Origin: Eurosta solidaginis
Taxonomy: Eukaryota > Arthropoda > Insecta > Diptera > Tephritidae
NCBI RefSeq assembly: GCF_040869045.1
Contig: NC_090319.1
Coordinates: 392,723,601 to 392,787,600 of the forward strand
Direction: 5' to 3'
DNA: 64,000 nucleotides
Of the stretch, positions 1 to 11,850 are shown piece by piece. The notes beneath the pieces are model-generated. The model saw only the letters and a list, made by a program, of their open reading frames with translations, did no database searches and was not told the DNA's origin. Position numbers and translations under genes: made by a program. Each line of letters begins with the position of its first letter. Within the stretch, counting starts at the first letter, position 1.

Positions 1-1640
1 TATTTTCCATTCCAGGTGTTTTAACATGTTTTGTTATGCTCGGCTTCAGTTAGTGTGCAGGATTAACAAATTCGAAGTTGATTCCCAGACTGTTTTCGGT
101 AAGCTTTGTATGGTGCAAGAAGCTTATCTGTCTTCACAAAATGGCAATACAAAAATTTTAAATGCAGCCGTTGATCACCCAAACGCTTCTTTCTGATCGG
201 GTTGGTCTGAAATTACAGTTTTGCTTTTAATTTGAATTGTTTTCGTAAAAATACGAATACATACTTATGTTTTGTGTTAAATACATAACACAATACAATC
301 ACCCTTATCGCGAAGTTCACGCGGAAAAGTGTTCGCCTTCACTTCATTTGTTCCCGTGAACTTTTTCCGCCTATCGGCAATTGCGGGCGAACAAAAGTTC
401 ACTTCGAAACAGCTGATGCTCTATTGCGAATTGGCAGTGAACAAATAATTTACTTACAATTGTGTAAATTTTGTAACCAAGCATATATTTCCCTAAAACA
501 CAACAAAAATATAAATAAAAAATTAATAAAATAATGTTTAGTATTGCACTTAGGTTGGTATTGATTGAGCGCGAGGCCAATATATATGTAAAAGCGATAC
601 GGAGGCAATTAAGGGACAGTTCTAACCCTTTGGAGCTAAATGATTCACTGTAAGCTAAAAATTACTATTTTCAGCACTTTTGAATAACAAGTTAATTTTT
701 TTCAATTAGCTTTCGCCAATATTACAGGCTAAAGAAGCTGGCATTATAATATTTGCTAGTTATTCTTACCAACTCCTTGCCACCATTGAAGCAAAAATTT
801 GCAGTTCCACTAATTGTAAAATTGTGTACATGACTTCGCTTTTTCGCATAGGGAAAAGGCGTCGGAAAGGATCGTGAAGTGGGTCTTAGCCAATCTTGTT
901 TCAGTGAGGTGCTCAACATTTTGGAACCGTTGCTTTGTCCACAATGGATAACTTGGCCAACTGATACGTTGTCATAAAAAATATAATTTACAGCAATACA
1001 GGAATTTCACTTCTTCCACTCGGCTTCCGATTGTGCATTATTTATTGATTTATTTCTAATAATAAAAGAACATATAATTATAAGAGTATCAAATTTCAAA
1101 ACAAAAAATTACTTAAATTTTGTTTTCCTCTTGTTCGCCTGTAAAATATAAGTGAACAAATTTGGGTGTTCATTTCGCCCGAACAAAGAGTTGCCGATAA
1201 GGTGAAATCTTTTTCGAACACGAAAATTTTTTTCGCCACCCTCTGCGATAGGGTGAACAAAAACTGTGAATATTTTCGGGTGAAAATAAAACTCGCGATA
1301 AAGGTGAATGAATTTACGTACTTTTTGATACAGACTAATCATGGTAATTTTTTTAGAGGAACGGGATTTTGTACAGAAATACTTACAGCTGCAAACACAA
1401 AAATAGTAGCAAAAATCATCAAACAATTCTCTTTTTTAAATTTATTTTCGTTAATTTAAGAAAAAGCTTTAATTCATTGTATAACTAAACCTATGCAAAG
1501 CAATTTCAAAAACGTTTCCAAAAAAATTGAAAATTCTTCATTTTTTCGAGTATGCAGTTCAGTACTGCCGTCCTAATAAAGAATGTGGGTATCTACATTC
1601 TATCTGAAACTAAGATATTAAACGCATCTTTCCATCATAT
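1..1640. other. AT-rich DNA without a recognised gene
   Basis: No open frame here shows a recognisable family, and all are short. Words of the type GTTCGCC/GGCGAAC and GTTCAC/GTGAAC recur in both orientations around 320-450 and 1130-1320. This is reminiscent of the ends of an old fold-back or TIR element, but I could not pair the two clusters convincingly. Treat as intergenic repeat-rich DNA. Confidence 0.5.
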
Positions 1641-1717
1641 TGTGAAATTCCGCTTATTTCAACTCTTCTGCTAACGTTTGAATCGCTAAACTGATGAATA
1701 ATTCACTCCAATATTTT
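1641..1717 (-). repeat. LTR scrap related to the gypsy-family LTRs
   Basis: The stretch resembles the terminal 80 bases of the LTRs at 17527, 23239 and 30182: TGT at the edge, then a TTGCAA/TTCAAC-type word, CTGCTAACGTT, ATCGCTAAACTG and GAATAATTCACTCCAATA. The similarity stops abruptly at 1717, where a GTTGTTGTTG-headed repeat begins, so the LTR was either truncated or interrupted. It is assigned to the same LTR superfamily by eye only. Confidence 0.55.
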
Positions 1718-2135
1718 TTAAATGTTGTTGTTGTTGTTGTAGCAATAAGGATACTCCCCGAAGGCCTTGTGGAGCGTTATCGATGCTGATGGTCCTTTGC
1801 CGGATGCAGATCCGGCACGTTCCGGTAACAAAGCGGACCATATGTGGAACGATTTAATATGACCACGTGAAATCTTCAAGGCCATACCGCCCTCCCACTC
1901 TTTAGATCCATGAGGAACTTGGGGTCGCCAGAGCCTCGGCTGTTAAAGAAACAGTATTCGCTACCGGTAGGTGAGGTTGACAAGTGGGTTCGAGAAGTTA
2001 TATATTGCGCTGGCAACCCCTTTAAAGGGATGCGCTACATAACCCCTTGAACCGATTTGGTATTTTAATCGCCTCTTACGAGAGGCATACATGCCGCGGG
2101 TATATTCTAAGCCCCCTAACCCGCTGGAGGAGTGT
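1718..2135 (+). repeat. GTTGTTGTTG-headed dispersed repeat, copy 1
   Basis: This GC-richer block starts with (GTT)n GTAGCAATAA. It carries phrases that reappear reverse-complemented at 2290-2640: GGTCCTTTGCCGGAT, TTCCGGTAACA, GAGGAACTTGGGGTCGCCAG and GTAGGTGAGGTTGAC. No coding frame is evident. Such GTTGTTGTTG-headed repeats are familiar from tephritid genomes (recollection); their class is not clear to me. It may be the 3' end of a non-LTR element or a non-autonomous element. Confidence 0.6.
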
Positions 2136-2289
2136 TTTCACATCTAATTGTACAGATCTTTAAACGCTTCTCGTTTTTTATTTTCGAAAATAAACAAACA
2201 TAATGAAATATATATGTATGTAGGTTTGAAAGGAAAGACGGTAGGTCGAAGTCTACAACCAAATAATATGCTACTTATGAGGGGCTGAT

Positions 2290-2640
2290 AAGCGCAATAC
2301 AAAGCTTTATAGCTTCAAAGCTTTCGCAATCCAATTGTCAACCTCACCTACGCGAGGGGAATTCTGTTACAAATATGAATGTATCATACACATATTCAGC
2401 AGGCGAGGCTCTGGCGACCCCAAGTTCCTCATGGAACATGGTGGAGGGCGGGATGGCCTAGAAGATTTCATGTGGTCATATAAATCGTTCTCGAGATGGT
2501 CGGGCTAGTACCTTAATGGTGATTTGTTACCGGAACGAAACGTATCTATATCCGGCAAAGGACCATCGACATCGATAACAGTCCCCAAAACCTTGGGGGA
2601 GTGTTGTTGTCGTTAATACAACAACAATAACATGCTATCT
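2290..2640 (-). repeat. GTTGTTGTTG-headed dispersed repeat, copy 2 (inverted)
   Basis: This is the reverse-complement relative of 1718-2135. GTCAACCTCACCTACG, GCGAGGCTCTGGCGACC, CCAAGTTCCTCATGGAAC, CCGGCAAAGGACCATCGA and a terminal AACAACAATAA appear in mirrored order. It is diverged by many substitutions and small indels. With copy 1 it forms an imperfect inverted pair separated by about 150 bases. Confidence 0.6.
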
Positions 2641-2817
2641 ATGCCATCCCCACTTGGGCCATGTGGTGTTATATGATCACGGATGAAAAACCAATTTCAC
2701 TCAAACCATAAATATGAATCTGTCAAACTGTTTATAAAAATTTTAACGATACATGGATCCATATAATCGAAATCAAAACAAGACAGCTACGGCTGTAAAC
2801 TGCATCTGGATTTTTCA

Positions 2818-2985
2818 ACTATCCGGATAAACCGGATATTGAATAACCGGATATCTAAGCAAAAATCCGGCTATCCGGATATCTAGATTCATAACTGGGA
2901 AATTCGGATATCCGCTGTTCTGCTATCCGGATACGTAAACGGAAAATCAAGATATCCGTATGTCCGGATACTGGAATATAAAAGT
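2818..2985. repeat. Cluster of CCGGATATC-type words
   Basis: About eight near-copies of the self-complementary word (ATCCGGATA / CCGGATATC) lie within 170 bases at irregular spacing. It looks like a degenerate short tandem or dispersed minisatellite. I see no gene or recognised binding-site architecture. Confidence 0.5.
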
Positions 2986-3147
2986 TGAATATTTGCATAT
3001 CAGAATTGAACGAAGCAAACATCGAAAACTTATTCACAAAATATGTTTGTAGATTATTAAATTAACGTCAAAATTAAAAAGCTACAATTTTACAAACAAG
3101 TGAGAATAAGAACAGTGCCATTTGTTTATATTGTGAAATAAAATAAT

Positions 3148-3565
3148 TTAAAAAAAATTGTTAAGTTCAACGGTTTTATTGAAAACAATACTTACATGAA
3201 GCAATAATAATACTAAAAGCTAGAAAATAATTAGGTAGGTCCTAGGTACTAGTATGAGGAGTATGATCATCAATCTAGGGCGTTGATCAGACAATTAAAT
3301 AAAAGCGTTGGTCGCCTGAAATTTCTGAAAATGTGAGGCGTAGCATAACCTTATTAAGGTTCAGTTGGTCTTATATATGACTATCAATAGAAATTTGCCG
3401 CGTCCAACGCTTTTATTTAATTTTCTGATCAACGCCCTAGATTGATGAGGAGTGTGATGACTAGTACTTAGGACCTACCTAATTATTTTCTAGCTTTTAG
3501 GATTATTATTATTTAATGTAAGTATTGGTTTCAATAAAACCGTTTAACTTAACAATTTTTTTTAA
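3148..3565. mobile_element. Fold-back element with ~165-bp inverted arms
   Basis: The left arm at 3148-3313 (AAATTGTTAAGTTCAACGG ... AAAAGCGTTGGTCG) is matched in reverse complement by the right arm at 3399-3565 (CGTCCAACGCTTTTATT ... TTAACTTAACAATTT). The spacer between them is about 85 bases. The arms share blocks such as TAGGTAGGTCCTA and CTAGGGCGTTGATCAG. There is no ORF. A second copy with a single arm lies at 42845-43075. Structure and lack of coding capacity suggest a non-autonomous DNA transposon or fold-back element. Confidence 0.75.
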
Positions 3566-3719
3566 ATTATTTTATGTTAAAGTTTCTAGTCTTTATTTAA
3601 TTGCCTATTATTTCTCATTCTATGTATTTAGTTCATTTAGTGACTCATTATTACAAGGACTCTTTCCTGACAATTTGTTACAATCTAAGTCCCCAATACA
3701 TAATCCTTCCAAAGACTTT

Positions 3720-4110
3720 ACTCGACTCTGCGCCACGTATGTATGTAATATTTGTTCCAAATATGTGCCAAATCGGACATCATAGGTCGCTTTCTATTCA
3801 TGTATGTATTATGTGTTCCAAATATGGACCAAATCGGACCACAAACACGATTTTTTTGAATATCTCGATCTTTACGCCACCTAGCGGTGATGTTTTTCAT
3901 AGGTCGCTTTCTATTCTTGTATGTATTATGTGTTCCAAATATGAACCAAATCGGACCACAAATACGATTTTTTGAAATATTTCGATCCATGTGCCACCTA
4001 TCAGAGGTTTTTTCTTATTATTGCATTGTCATCGGGTTCTGAACTATATTACAAGTTTGAAGCTTGTAGCTTATCGGGAAGTTACTTAAATTTCAATTAC
4101 AAAATTCGTT
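3720..4110 (+). repeat. ~118-bp tandem repeat array beside the fold-back
   Basis: The phrase CATAGGTCGCTTTCTATTC occurs at about 3781 and again at about 3899. Each is followed by TGTATGTATTATGTGTTCC, then AATCGGACCACAAA and CGATTTTTT-type words, giving a period near 118 bases. One unit of the same sequence follows the partial fold-back at 43080-43320, so array and fold-back probably belong to one larger repeat. The open frames across it are by-products of the repeat. Confidence 0.65.
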
Positions 4111-4149
4111 CACAACGGCCGTGCTGCGTTTAAAAGCTGCGAAATAGTA

Positions 4150-4265
4150 AATGGTCTTGATTACCTAGGAACCAGCGTTAGAACAAAAACAATGTCAGCC
4201 TAAAAATCCAGCGGCGAATTACTCAGGTCAACAAATGCTGCGTATTTGACCTCTAGTTGTTGCAG
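4150..4265 (+). pseudogene. Fragment of an RTE-type reverse transcriptase (C-terminal part)
   Basis: Read on the plus strand this short piece gives a Leu-Asp-Tyr-Leu-Gly-Thr-Ser motif, then a remnant of the region that in the fuller RTE at 41155-41260 reads VYLGTSINTSNN ... INLANKCYFGL. It contains a stop and frameshifts. It is a dead fragment without recognisable ends, identified only by similarity to the RTE copy elsewhere in this window. Confidence 0.55.
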
Positions 4266-6850
4266 CAGTGTTACTCTTTATGACAAAGCATCAGGTTTTT
4301 TGGCAAATTTTTGAGCAGCTGTGCCAGCCTCGCGCGTTGGTTGACTATCCTAATTTTTTAAGCCAAGTTTGTAACTAACTCCACACGGCGGTCTTCAGGC
4401 TATAGACGTAGGAAGGTCCTAGATTGGAAGTCCTGGTAAAATTAACACTAAAATACTTTAGAAATTGGTTTACTAACAGATTCGTCCTCAGAAAGGGTTT
4501 GGAAACATTCCAATCATAATGAAATGCTTTTATCTCTCCTTGTAATGTTTTTACATAAGCTCGGTATCCAGATCACAAGAAAACGCTCAGGATAGGTTAG
4601 GTTGAACTGGCGGCTTAATAAAGACTGAATGTGTCTGTTACCACAATTAGTTTGACGACCAAACGTAAGAACCGCAATCAAGTGCCAGGACTCATGTTAT
4701 AGAAAACTTCGTCCTCTTGGCAAACACTGGTGAGCGCAGGATACAAACACGAACGTGCTCAACCGTTTCTTCCTGCAGCCTCCTTTTGATTACTCCCAAA
4801 CGGATTGGGACCTATACCGTCGATTCAGCGACTGCGACACCATCCTTTGCTAACTCATCGACATTTTCGTTACCCTTATATTGATGCGACTGCAAGCTTA
4901 AGCACGCTTCGTCCAGAATTTGTGCTGCTTTCTTCTGTACGAAGATTACTCGAGCCGTTCTACAAGATTGTGCGGTGGTTCAGTTTTATCCAAACCTCAA
5001 AGAATATTTTAGGCCATTATACAATGGCTCCACCTGGCATTTTCAGCATAGCAGGTAATATCTCATCTGTACCCGGAGATTTGAGTGCGCACAAAGTTTC
5101 GGTATTTTGGTATTTGTCACTAATCCTGCTACCTCTCTCTCAGTGTTAGGTGTGTATACGTTGTTACATATGCAACTCTTTCGCATCATCTCAAATGGGA
5201 AGTGTCTTTAGTAGTGTCTCAACCCCCATTCAATGGGCATGACCACTCACAAATGTCCTCTAACGGGAGTCCAAGGAAACTGGCAGTTTCAACAGGGGCG
5301 GATCACAGGGAGATTGCTGCATGTGGGGACAAATCGCATGCAGCCTTTTTGTATGTGTTTTTAAGACCAGGCGACCAAACTGGTGACGCGTAGCATATGA
5401 GCCGCAGCCAATTGCTTTGTACGTGGTTAGCAACATTTGTTCATCTTTTTCTCAGGTGCTGCCGGGAAGCAACTTGAGGATTTTTTGCGGATTTGCGTAA
5501 TTTAGGTACAATTTCGGTGGCATGCGCCTTGAAGGTGAGAGCATTATCAAACGTTACCCCTAAGATTTTTGGGTGACTGACAGTCGGTAGCGTTCCATCA
5601 TCGACGTAAGCGTCCTCACCTCCGTCACCTGTTCCTTCTACGTTGTAAACAGAGTGGCCATGGATTTTCTCGGTGATAATGCCAGGTTGCGCGAGGTAAA
5701 GAAACTAGAAAGACCAGGTGCATAGCTGTTTATTTAAGAAACTAATTCATATATTGACGGGCTAGGCCCCGTTACCATAATCGTGCAATCGTCGCCATAA
5801 GAAATGGTTGTAACTCCTGGTGGGGAGGGGAGCTTTGATTTGTAGTGATGGGTTGGAGCGGCCGCGTTAGCTGGAGGCGCAGTTTGACGCGAGCAAAAGC
5901 GAATGGTTGATGTGGCCTGCTGGGGAGCGTTGCTGCTAGAAGGTGGCGAAAGTACACTTGAGAGTGAACCGCGGGACGTCCTTGCACGCGAACAGCAGGG
6001 AGCCACAAAGGTTTTGTAGAAATTTTGGGGGAGGCGATTGGGTTCTAATCCAGAACAACCCGAACGGTGCAACCATCTTTTACACGTGACACACTGGCAA
6101 GAGTATGACCGTCTAAGGGTCCGACATTTTCAGTAGAATCACAGCCTGGGACCGGGGCTAGGCTTAATGCCTTCCCGGAGCAGGAAATATGGAGCAGTCC
6201 AGGCGCAAGGAGCTCGTCCGAAAATGACAACTTGTGGGAGGGCAACAAATTAAATGGGGTTACAGTGAAATGACAGCCCTTGGCCGGGAAAAAAATCCGG
6301 AGTGGATCCGGTAGATAGTACTATTTATCGTCATCCTTTTTTATTAGTACCGCGACCACATAACCGTTATTTAGCAATTTCATAAGTTTCGCTGGAGATT
6401 CTATGTTCGCACAAAAATGTTTCCCTGAAACCCTCTTCTACCTGCTGATTTTACGTTTATAGATCCTCAACAGATCTTTATATTCCTCCCAGAATTCTTC
6501 GGTTTCCGCAACTTTTGCCAACTAAAAAATCTCGTTACCTGCGTAAGAAGACTCGACTCCGTACTCCACCAAGGTGGTTTTGCTTTCCCCTTGAATATTC
6601 TCAAAGGAAAAGCTCTGTTCAGCGCAGTGGTCAGCGCCTTTGATAAGAAGTTCTTGCACTCGTCCAACCCGTCTACTGTGGTAACCTCTTTAAGCTGCCC
6701 CAGTATTTCCGATACACATTTTTAAAATTTGTACCAGTCTGTTACCCTAGGGTTTCTAAAGGTTTTATTTTTCTCTACCCTCTCTAGGGGGATGAAACTA
6801 ATATATGCATGGTCTGAGAAGGATGGCCTGTCAAGGACCCTCCATTCATA

Positions 6851-7826
6851 CACTCAGAGAAAAAATCGTTCTAAAACGAACGAAACAAGTTCAAAATTAA
6901 GAACATTCGTTGACAAAAGTCTGTTAAGTACGTTTTTTCTTAACTCATGACCGATGGGCTTGTTTCAAGAACAGTTTTTCCAAGTACATCGTTCGTATTT
7001 TATGACCAGTTTGGCATTGATGTGTGAACCTTCTGTCCTCATTTCAAGCACTACTTGTGCTTAAAATAAGATTTTTCGTTCTCACGCTTCGAGAACGATG
7101 TGTGGTCGATTTAACAGTTTTCGTTCTCAATTCAAGAACGGTTTGGGCTTGCTAATTGATGGGAGGGGAAAGTATTTTTTTTAATAAGTATCCATTTATT
7201 TTTTATTAATAATAATTTGTTTGTCATAAATAAAAAATATTTATAACAAAAAAATTTTTATTACAGTCCAAAAATTTAAGAGAAAATGCATAATATGCAT
7301 TTTTCTTATGTTTCTCTTATTAAGAAATTATTCTTATTTGAAGATGTAATCTGCATATATACTTAAAACATTTCATAACAAGTTTGAGAATTATCTGTGC
7401 ATAAGTGAACGAAAAATAAAAGTTAAAAAATTGCTTTAAAAAATTTTATAGTTTGACGGTGATCGAACTTGCGCCACGCGATCACAACCACAACATCATT
7501 ACCGCTGGGCCACCACGACTGCTTGATAGCTTGCGCCAAATTTTTTATTTAACATTGTAGTACAAACGAATTTTACCCTTTCTTTTTACTTGAACTTAAT
7601 TTAAGAACATTGTTCTTAATTTAAGAACATTGTTCTCATTAATAGAACATTTGTTCATGTTTTAAGACCAGCCGTTCTCTTTTCAAGAAAATGGTGTCAG
7701 TTCAAGAACAAGGTTGTTGTTTTGAGAACCGGTCGGTCGTGTTTCAAGAACAAAAAAGTAAGAACATGAAAATCTTGAATTGAGTCCGGTGGTGCTGGAT
7801 TTTAGAACGGCGTTTTTCTCTGAGTG
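6851..7826. mobile_element. 976-bp non-autonomous TIR element with TA target
   Basis: It begins CACTCAGAGAAAAA and ends with the reverse complement (TTTTTCTCTGAGTG). Subterminal GTTCTAAAA/TTTTAGAAC blocks are also mirrored. It is flanked by TA on both sides (6849-6850 and 7827-7828), and the interrupted LINE frame continues across it. The interior is AT-rich with many AAGAACA/TGTTCTT words and one tRNA-like stretch, and encodes no transposase. A TA target suggests the Tc1/mariner-like group, but the termini alone do not decide this. Confidence 0.75.
7452..7530 (-). other. tRNA-like stretch inside the TIR element
   Basis: On the minus strand there is an A-box-like GGCCCAGCGGTAATG followed by a B-box-like GTTCGATC at tRNA spacing. 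An acceptor stem cannot be formed convincingly, so this is not a functional tRNA. It may be a SINE scrap or a relic captured by the element. Confidence 0.45.
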
Positions 7827-8130
7827 TATACCAATATATCATGCTCAGAGCTCAATGTGATATCACATTGCTTGCCGTTGGCTGAACTTATGTAGGAACG
7901 CTACCGCTGTTAGCCACCTGTAGACTACTCTGCAGTATATAACAAAAAAGTTACTCACCTCCATTGTTGACATTCTCTCCTCACATACGTTGTGATGCCC
8001 ATTCGCATCCGCGCCTATGACAAGCCGTCATTTGTACCTTTCTTGATCTACCAGCCTTTTGAACGCATCTGGTGGGGCTTTCACGTTATGGGCCATGTAG
8101 CAGGACGCCAGGATCTTGAACGAAATTTTG

Positions 8131-9224
8131 TATATAATGTGATTACTAATAAGCGAGGTGCGGAGATAATTTTTTTTATAAAACTAGAGACAGTGTGGAT
8201 ACTAATGTTGTAAAAACCTTCAATCAACCTAAAAATATTCAACTTTAAATGTATTTTGAATATGTACCTTTTTTCTTAACGTAAAGTGCTGATTCAACAA
8301 TTTAAATTAGGTTGGAAAAGTTTATTTTGAAAAACCTCTTAAACAATTGGTGATTTACCACTCGAGTGATTAATAAGAAGAATAACTACCGTAGCTCGTC
8401 TTTATTTATGAAGCTGACCTAAGTACCAAGTTATTTAGGCCCTATATTCCTATTATTAGATGTATCGCACAAAAAAAGTCGAAAGCTGTTATTCCGAATT
8501 TTGCAAGTCGTTTTTTTATACCATATTTATTATACAATTTCAGAAATTCATTTTAAATATATCCAACAATTCAGTGTAGACTTCTTTAAAAAGTGAAAAC
8601 GATGTACGCAGAAACAGTTGTTAGAAATGAGTAGACATTGTTAATACGCCTTATAATCCTTATAGGGAAATTTTAATCAAAGTACGACAGCTATGAAGCA
8701 GGTCTTTGTCGGGCCCTTGAATCTGAGTTTAGGTCTTAGAGAGTGAAAATTCTTAAAATGTTCCGTGACATAAATTTATTTAGCCCAGGAAATGATTCTA
8801 TGACGGGAACCATATTTTGAACCTTTGGAATACTTTATTTGCTATTATTACACAGCTTCATTAAAGGCTTAGTTCGAACATGTTTCACTTGTGACAAATG
8901 CTATCCCACCTGTGACACTTATGTTTTACATTATAGTAATAAAATCATTTAAGAAAAGTTCATTACTTTTACTTGGATTCCCCAAATGTTTTTATGTCTA
9001 AAAGTATTGAAACAAAGCAGGCCACTTTTTATAATATACTAATGAACTGCGTCTTTTTTTCCTCCCACCTCTGACAATTATACAACTTGTTATAATTTGC
9101 ATATATACTAAGATATTGTGAGTTTTTTTTTACATAACAGTATCTACTGATTCAATGTTAAGTGTCTGAAATATAAGAACGTGAAATCTCCAGCTGGTTT
9201 TATCAAACTGCTTTAATAAAATAA
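8131..9224. other. AT-rich intergenic DNA, nothing recognised
   Basis: I found no coding frame with family motifs, no long inverted or tandem repeat and no RNA gene in this stretch. Confidence 0.5.
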
Positions 9225-9578
9225 ATAAATGTAAGGCGCGATAACCTCCGAAGAGATCTAAGGCCGAGCTTCTCTTCCAATTTGCGTCGTGCTCCTATTG
9301 ATTTTCCCTACAAATTGGCCGGACGGGACCTACATGTTTTTTGCCGACTCCGAACGGCATCTGCAAGGCAGATGAGTTTTCACTGAGAGCTTTTCATGGC
9401 AGAAATACACCCGGAGCGCTTGCCAGTCACTGCCGAGGGGCAACCCCGCTTAGAAAAATTTTCTTCTAATTGAAAAGCCTTATTTCTAAAATTTTGATGT
9501 TGCTTTGCCCGGGAGTTGAACCCAGGGCATACTGTGTGATAGGCGGAGCACGCTACCATCACACCACGGTGGCCGCAA
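9225..9578 (-). mobile_element. tRNA-derived SINE, copy 1
   Basis: The minus-strand head (9500-9578) reads like a tRNA. It has an A-box-like TGATGGTAGCGTGCTC, then a B-box GGTTCAACTCCCG, continuing into a non-tRNA body (GCAGATGAGTTTTCACTGAG, CTTCTCTTCCAATTTGCGTC on the plus strand) and an AAATAAATAAAT tail at 9222-9232. Related copies lie at 35332-35690 and 46575-46850. Class III promoter boxes, tail and several copies support a SINE. Confidence 0.8.
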
Positions 9579-10107
9579 CTGCTTTAACAAAGATTAAATA
9601 TTGCGTAGAATCGTCCCACCTGTGATGATGGAACATCCCATAAGGGAATATACATTTTTTCAAAGAAAACAACTTCAACTTTGGCTTGAACGGGGAAAAT
9701 AAAAAAAAAATCTTTGAGCGTTTTATTACGACGTGGATACCGCGCTATATCCTGAATCTGTGAAATTTTTGGAACATTTTGCAAAAAAAAAAAATGTACA
9801 TTTTGGGGAGCAAAAAATGAATTTTTATGTGTCAAACATCTTTGCTTGCGGTATGGGGAAATCCTTAATAAGCGTAAGCGTGGGAAAGGACAGGAAAGAA
9901 AAGAAAGCCAAAACAGAAGGCATGTTATCAATTTGGTAGTGTCAACAGCTCAACATACTCGAGTATCGAGCACCGTTTCTAATTATAAAACCATCACTGT
10001 ATATATTTACATTCCATACGAAAAAAACCCCACAAAGATTAAAAGCCAACACAATGCTTGTATAAACATGGCTTCGTTTGTCATATGGGATTCATCATAG
10101 GGCTGAT
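9579..10107. other. Intergenic DNA with poly-A/T runs, nothing recognised
   Basis: The open frames on both strands between 9584 and 10100 overlap each other, are lysine/phenylalanine-rich from A/T runs, and show no family motif. No repeat structure was recognised. Confidence 0.45.
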
Positions 10108-10300
10108 CACGGCGGAAGCAGGAACAGGCTACAGCCGGAAATTAGCTGATTAGTACTTTTTTGTATGACTTCAAATTTCAACTTCCAACGCAGTACGATT
10201 TTGACATTAGTCCATCCATTTCGAAAAACAAAGTACATGGGATCTTTGTTTGGATTTATATGTATGTCACCATGCTGCCATCTTGTATAGATCCGCCATG
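10108..10300. mobile_element. Diverged MITE, relative of 46077-46270
   Basis: The right end CCATGCTGCCATCTTGTATA ... CCGCCATG matches the terminal inverted repeat of the MITE at 46077-46270. The left end CACGGCGGAAGCAGGAACAG is a decayed version of the mirrored terminus. The interior shares words such as CAAAGTACATGG / CCATGTCCTTTG in opposite orientation. The length is 193 bases against 194 for the intact copy. No clear target duplication survives. Confidence 0.65.
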
Positions 10301-10849
10301 AGACGCTGATTGTCTATGAGCCGGTTTTTTGAAGTTGCATGATTTCATTTTTTGGGAGTTTTTTCTAGTTGTAATTTTGGTGTGTATAACTATCAAACAT
10401 CATTGTAAAATTAGCGCTAGATAGTACCGAATTCACGCCACTGGGACTCATTCAAAATGCTTACATGCACAGGTATGTATTTGACCTAAGGATACACATA
10501 ATACATTTTTCTAATCAGTCTATATATCTTCTTAATTAAGTACTAAAAATGCAACTCTGTATTTAGTGCTAAGAAAGCAAGATAACATCAGACTGGCATT
10601 TTTTGTTGTTAGTGTATTGTATTGTTTATGATGTTTGTATTTTGAGACTATGATTGAAGAGTGGTGGGGTAGGCAAAACGTTCAAATCCTACAATTGAAC
10701 GAGCCAGACGTTTTTATATTGCCGACCAGACAAGTTCTAAAATTATAACAACGTCAGAATAAGAATTAGTGTACCAAAAAGTACTCTTTGGTTTGTATTT
10801 GTTTTTGTACGTTGGAAAAGTTAAAGCGGTAAGCAAGGTGGCGAGTGTA

Positions 10850-11060
10850 AAATTTGTATATGTATATCTACATACCTTTGTACATATGGATGCAAATAAA
10901 TATGTATGTATGTATGTATGGATCTACATATATACAAAAACTAGAATGAAACGATCACCAGTACAGAATATTTTATTTAGTATCTACATATACAATATTT
11001 AAATATATGAATGTACATACATTCCTAATTACGTACATATTTACTGACATAAATGCATGT
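10850..11060. repeat. TATG/TACA microsatellite region
   Basis: Imperfect runs of TATGTATGTATG and TACATATA, typical of AT-rich fly intergenic DNA. The 77-residue open frame across it is low complexity and not credible as a gene. Confidence 0.6.
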
Positions 11061-11654
11061 AAAAGTGGCAGGTGAAATTGTAAGAAACTAAAAACAAACA
11101 AAAACACCGAAGAAGAAGTAGTAACATAATTCTAATAAAATCGAAATGCCGGAAGCAGGTCACGGGGCAGATGACAACAGTCGCCGCTGGGCGCTTCTCA
11201 ATCAGTCCCCAACTTAAACCTTAAAATTAAGAAATTGAGTGAATGATTCATAAATACATATTATGTAGATATGAAACTACTACTCGTATATGTAATTATA
11301 TACATTTATACTATATGTTTGTGTGTCCGTGTTTGCTATTACAATGCTCAGTGAATAAAAACGTATTTGCATGTACGTTGGACAGTGTCGGTGCCCATAC
11401 GAAATAAAAAGGTTGTAAAATTTCGCTTTGAAGCTTCAAAAAAAAAAAAGTTTTATTTAAGTCACGTGAGCCTGTCTCGCTAATTTAATGCATATTAAAA
11501 ATAATATTTATATAATAGTGAACAGCGCAAGCATTGCTAATATTGCTAGATAAACTAATGTCAATTGAACGACCTTAAGAATATTCCCCGCAATTTGGAT
11601 TCAAAACATATAGTACAGAAAGGCAATTCTTAGAGACAAATTAAAAAGCGTGGA

Positions 11655-11850
11655 GCATGGCGTTAAAATGACCGAGTGGATAGGGGCTCCCGCCTTTAAA
11701 CCAGTATGAATGTAGGAGATTTCGAGTTCAAAACTCAGCACCCGAATAGCTAGCTGATGAAGAATCGAAGTTCAAAAACATGACCTAGTAACAATCGCCG
11801 TGTGCAAATTTTGTAATTTGTCTCTAATATCAATAACAAAAAAAAAAAAA
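11655..11850 (+). mobile_element. Putative tRNA-derived SINE with A-rich tail
   Basis: AAATGACCGAGTGGATAGGG resembles a tRNA A-box region (Ser/Leu-like GGCCGAGTGGTTAAGG). TTTCGAGTTCAAAACTC about 55 bases downstream resembles a B-box and T-loop. A short unrelated body follows, then an A15 tract at 11838-11852. A 13-base word TTAGAGACAAATT at 11630 occurs inverted at 11815-11827. This is weaker than the other SINE family because only one copy was noticed. Confidence 0.45.

Larger units (their letters stand above)
4590..8130 (-). pseudogene. Decayed jockey/I-type LINE, split by a TIR element
   Basis: Minus-strand remnants appear in the order expected for a non-LTR ORF2. Endonuclease scraps with a CDANxHHN-like word lie at 7990-8130. 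At 6760-6850 there is a W-R-V-L-D ... S-D-H endonuclease C-terminus. The linker KPPWW lies at 6467-6667. The reverse transcriptase catalytic box reads Y-G-D-D (usual Y-A-D-D) near 5800, and a downstream SFF-SRN-L-LSP-KS and P-K-I-LGV region at 5540-5720. A 3' piece at 4590-4790 is shared with 16280-16550, 29470-29830 and 52670-52800. Many stops and frameshifts make it non-functional. The endonuclease similarity continues across 6851-7826 once that insertion is skipped. A segment near 5830-6250 does not fit RT and may be ORF1-like or rearranged. Exact clade undetermined. Confidence 0.7.

Noticed and set aside
1109..1459. Overlapping frames of about 100 residues on both strands
   Set aside because: Low-complexity, A/T-driven composition and mutually overlapping. 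No motif or splice context.
3601..3990. Frames of 90-124 residues with repeated C-S-K-Y-P-N-R-T words
   Set aside because: They arise from the 118-bp tandem repeat and occur again at 43076-43306.
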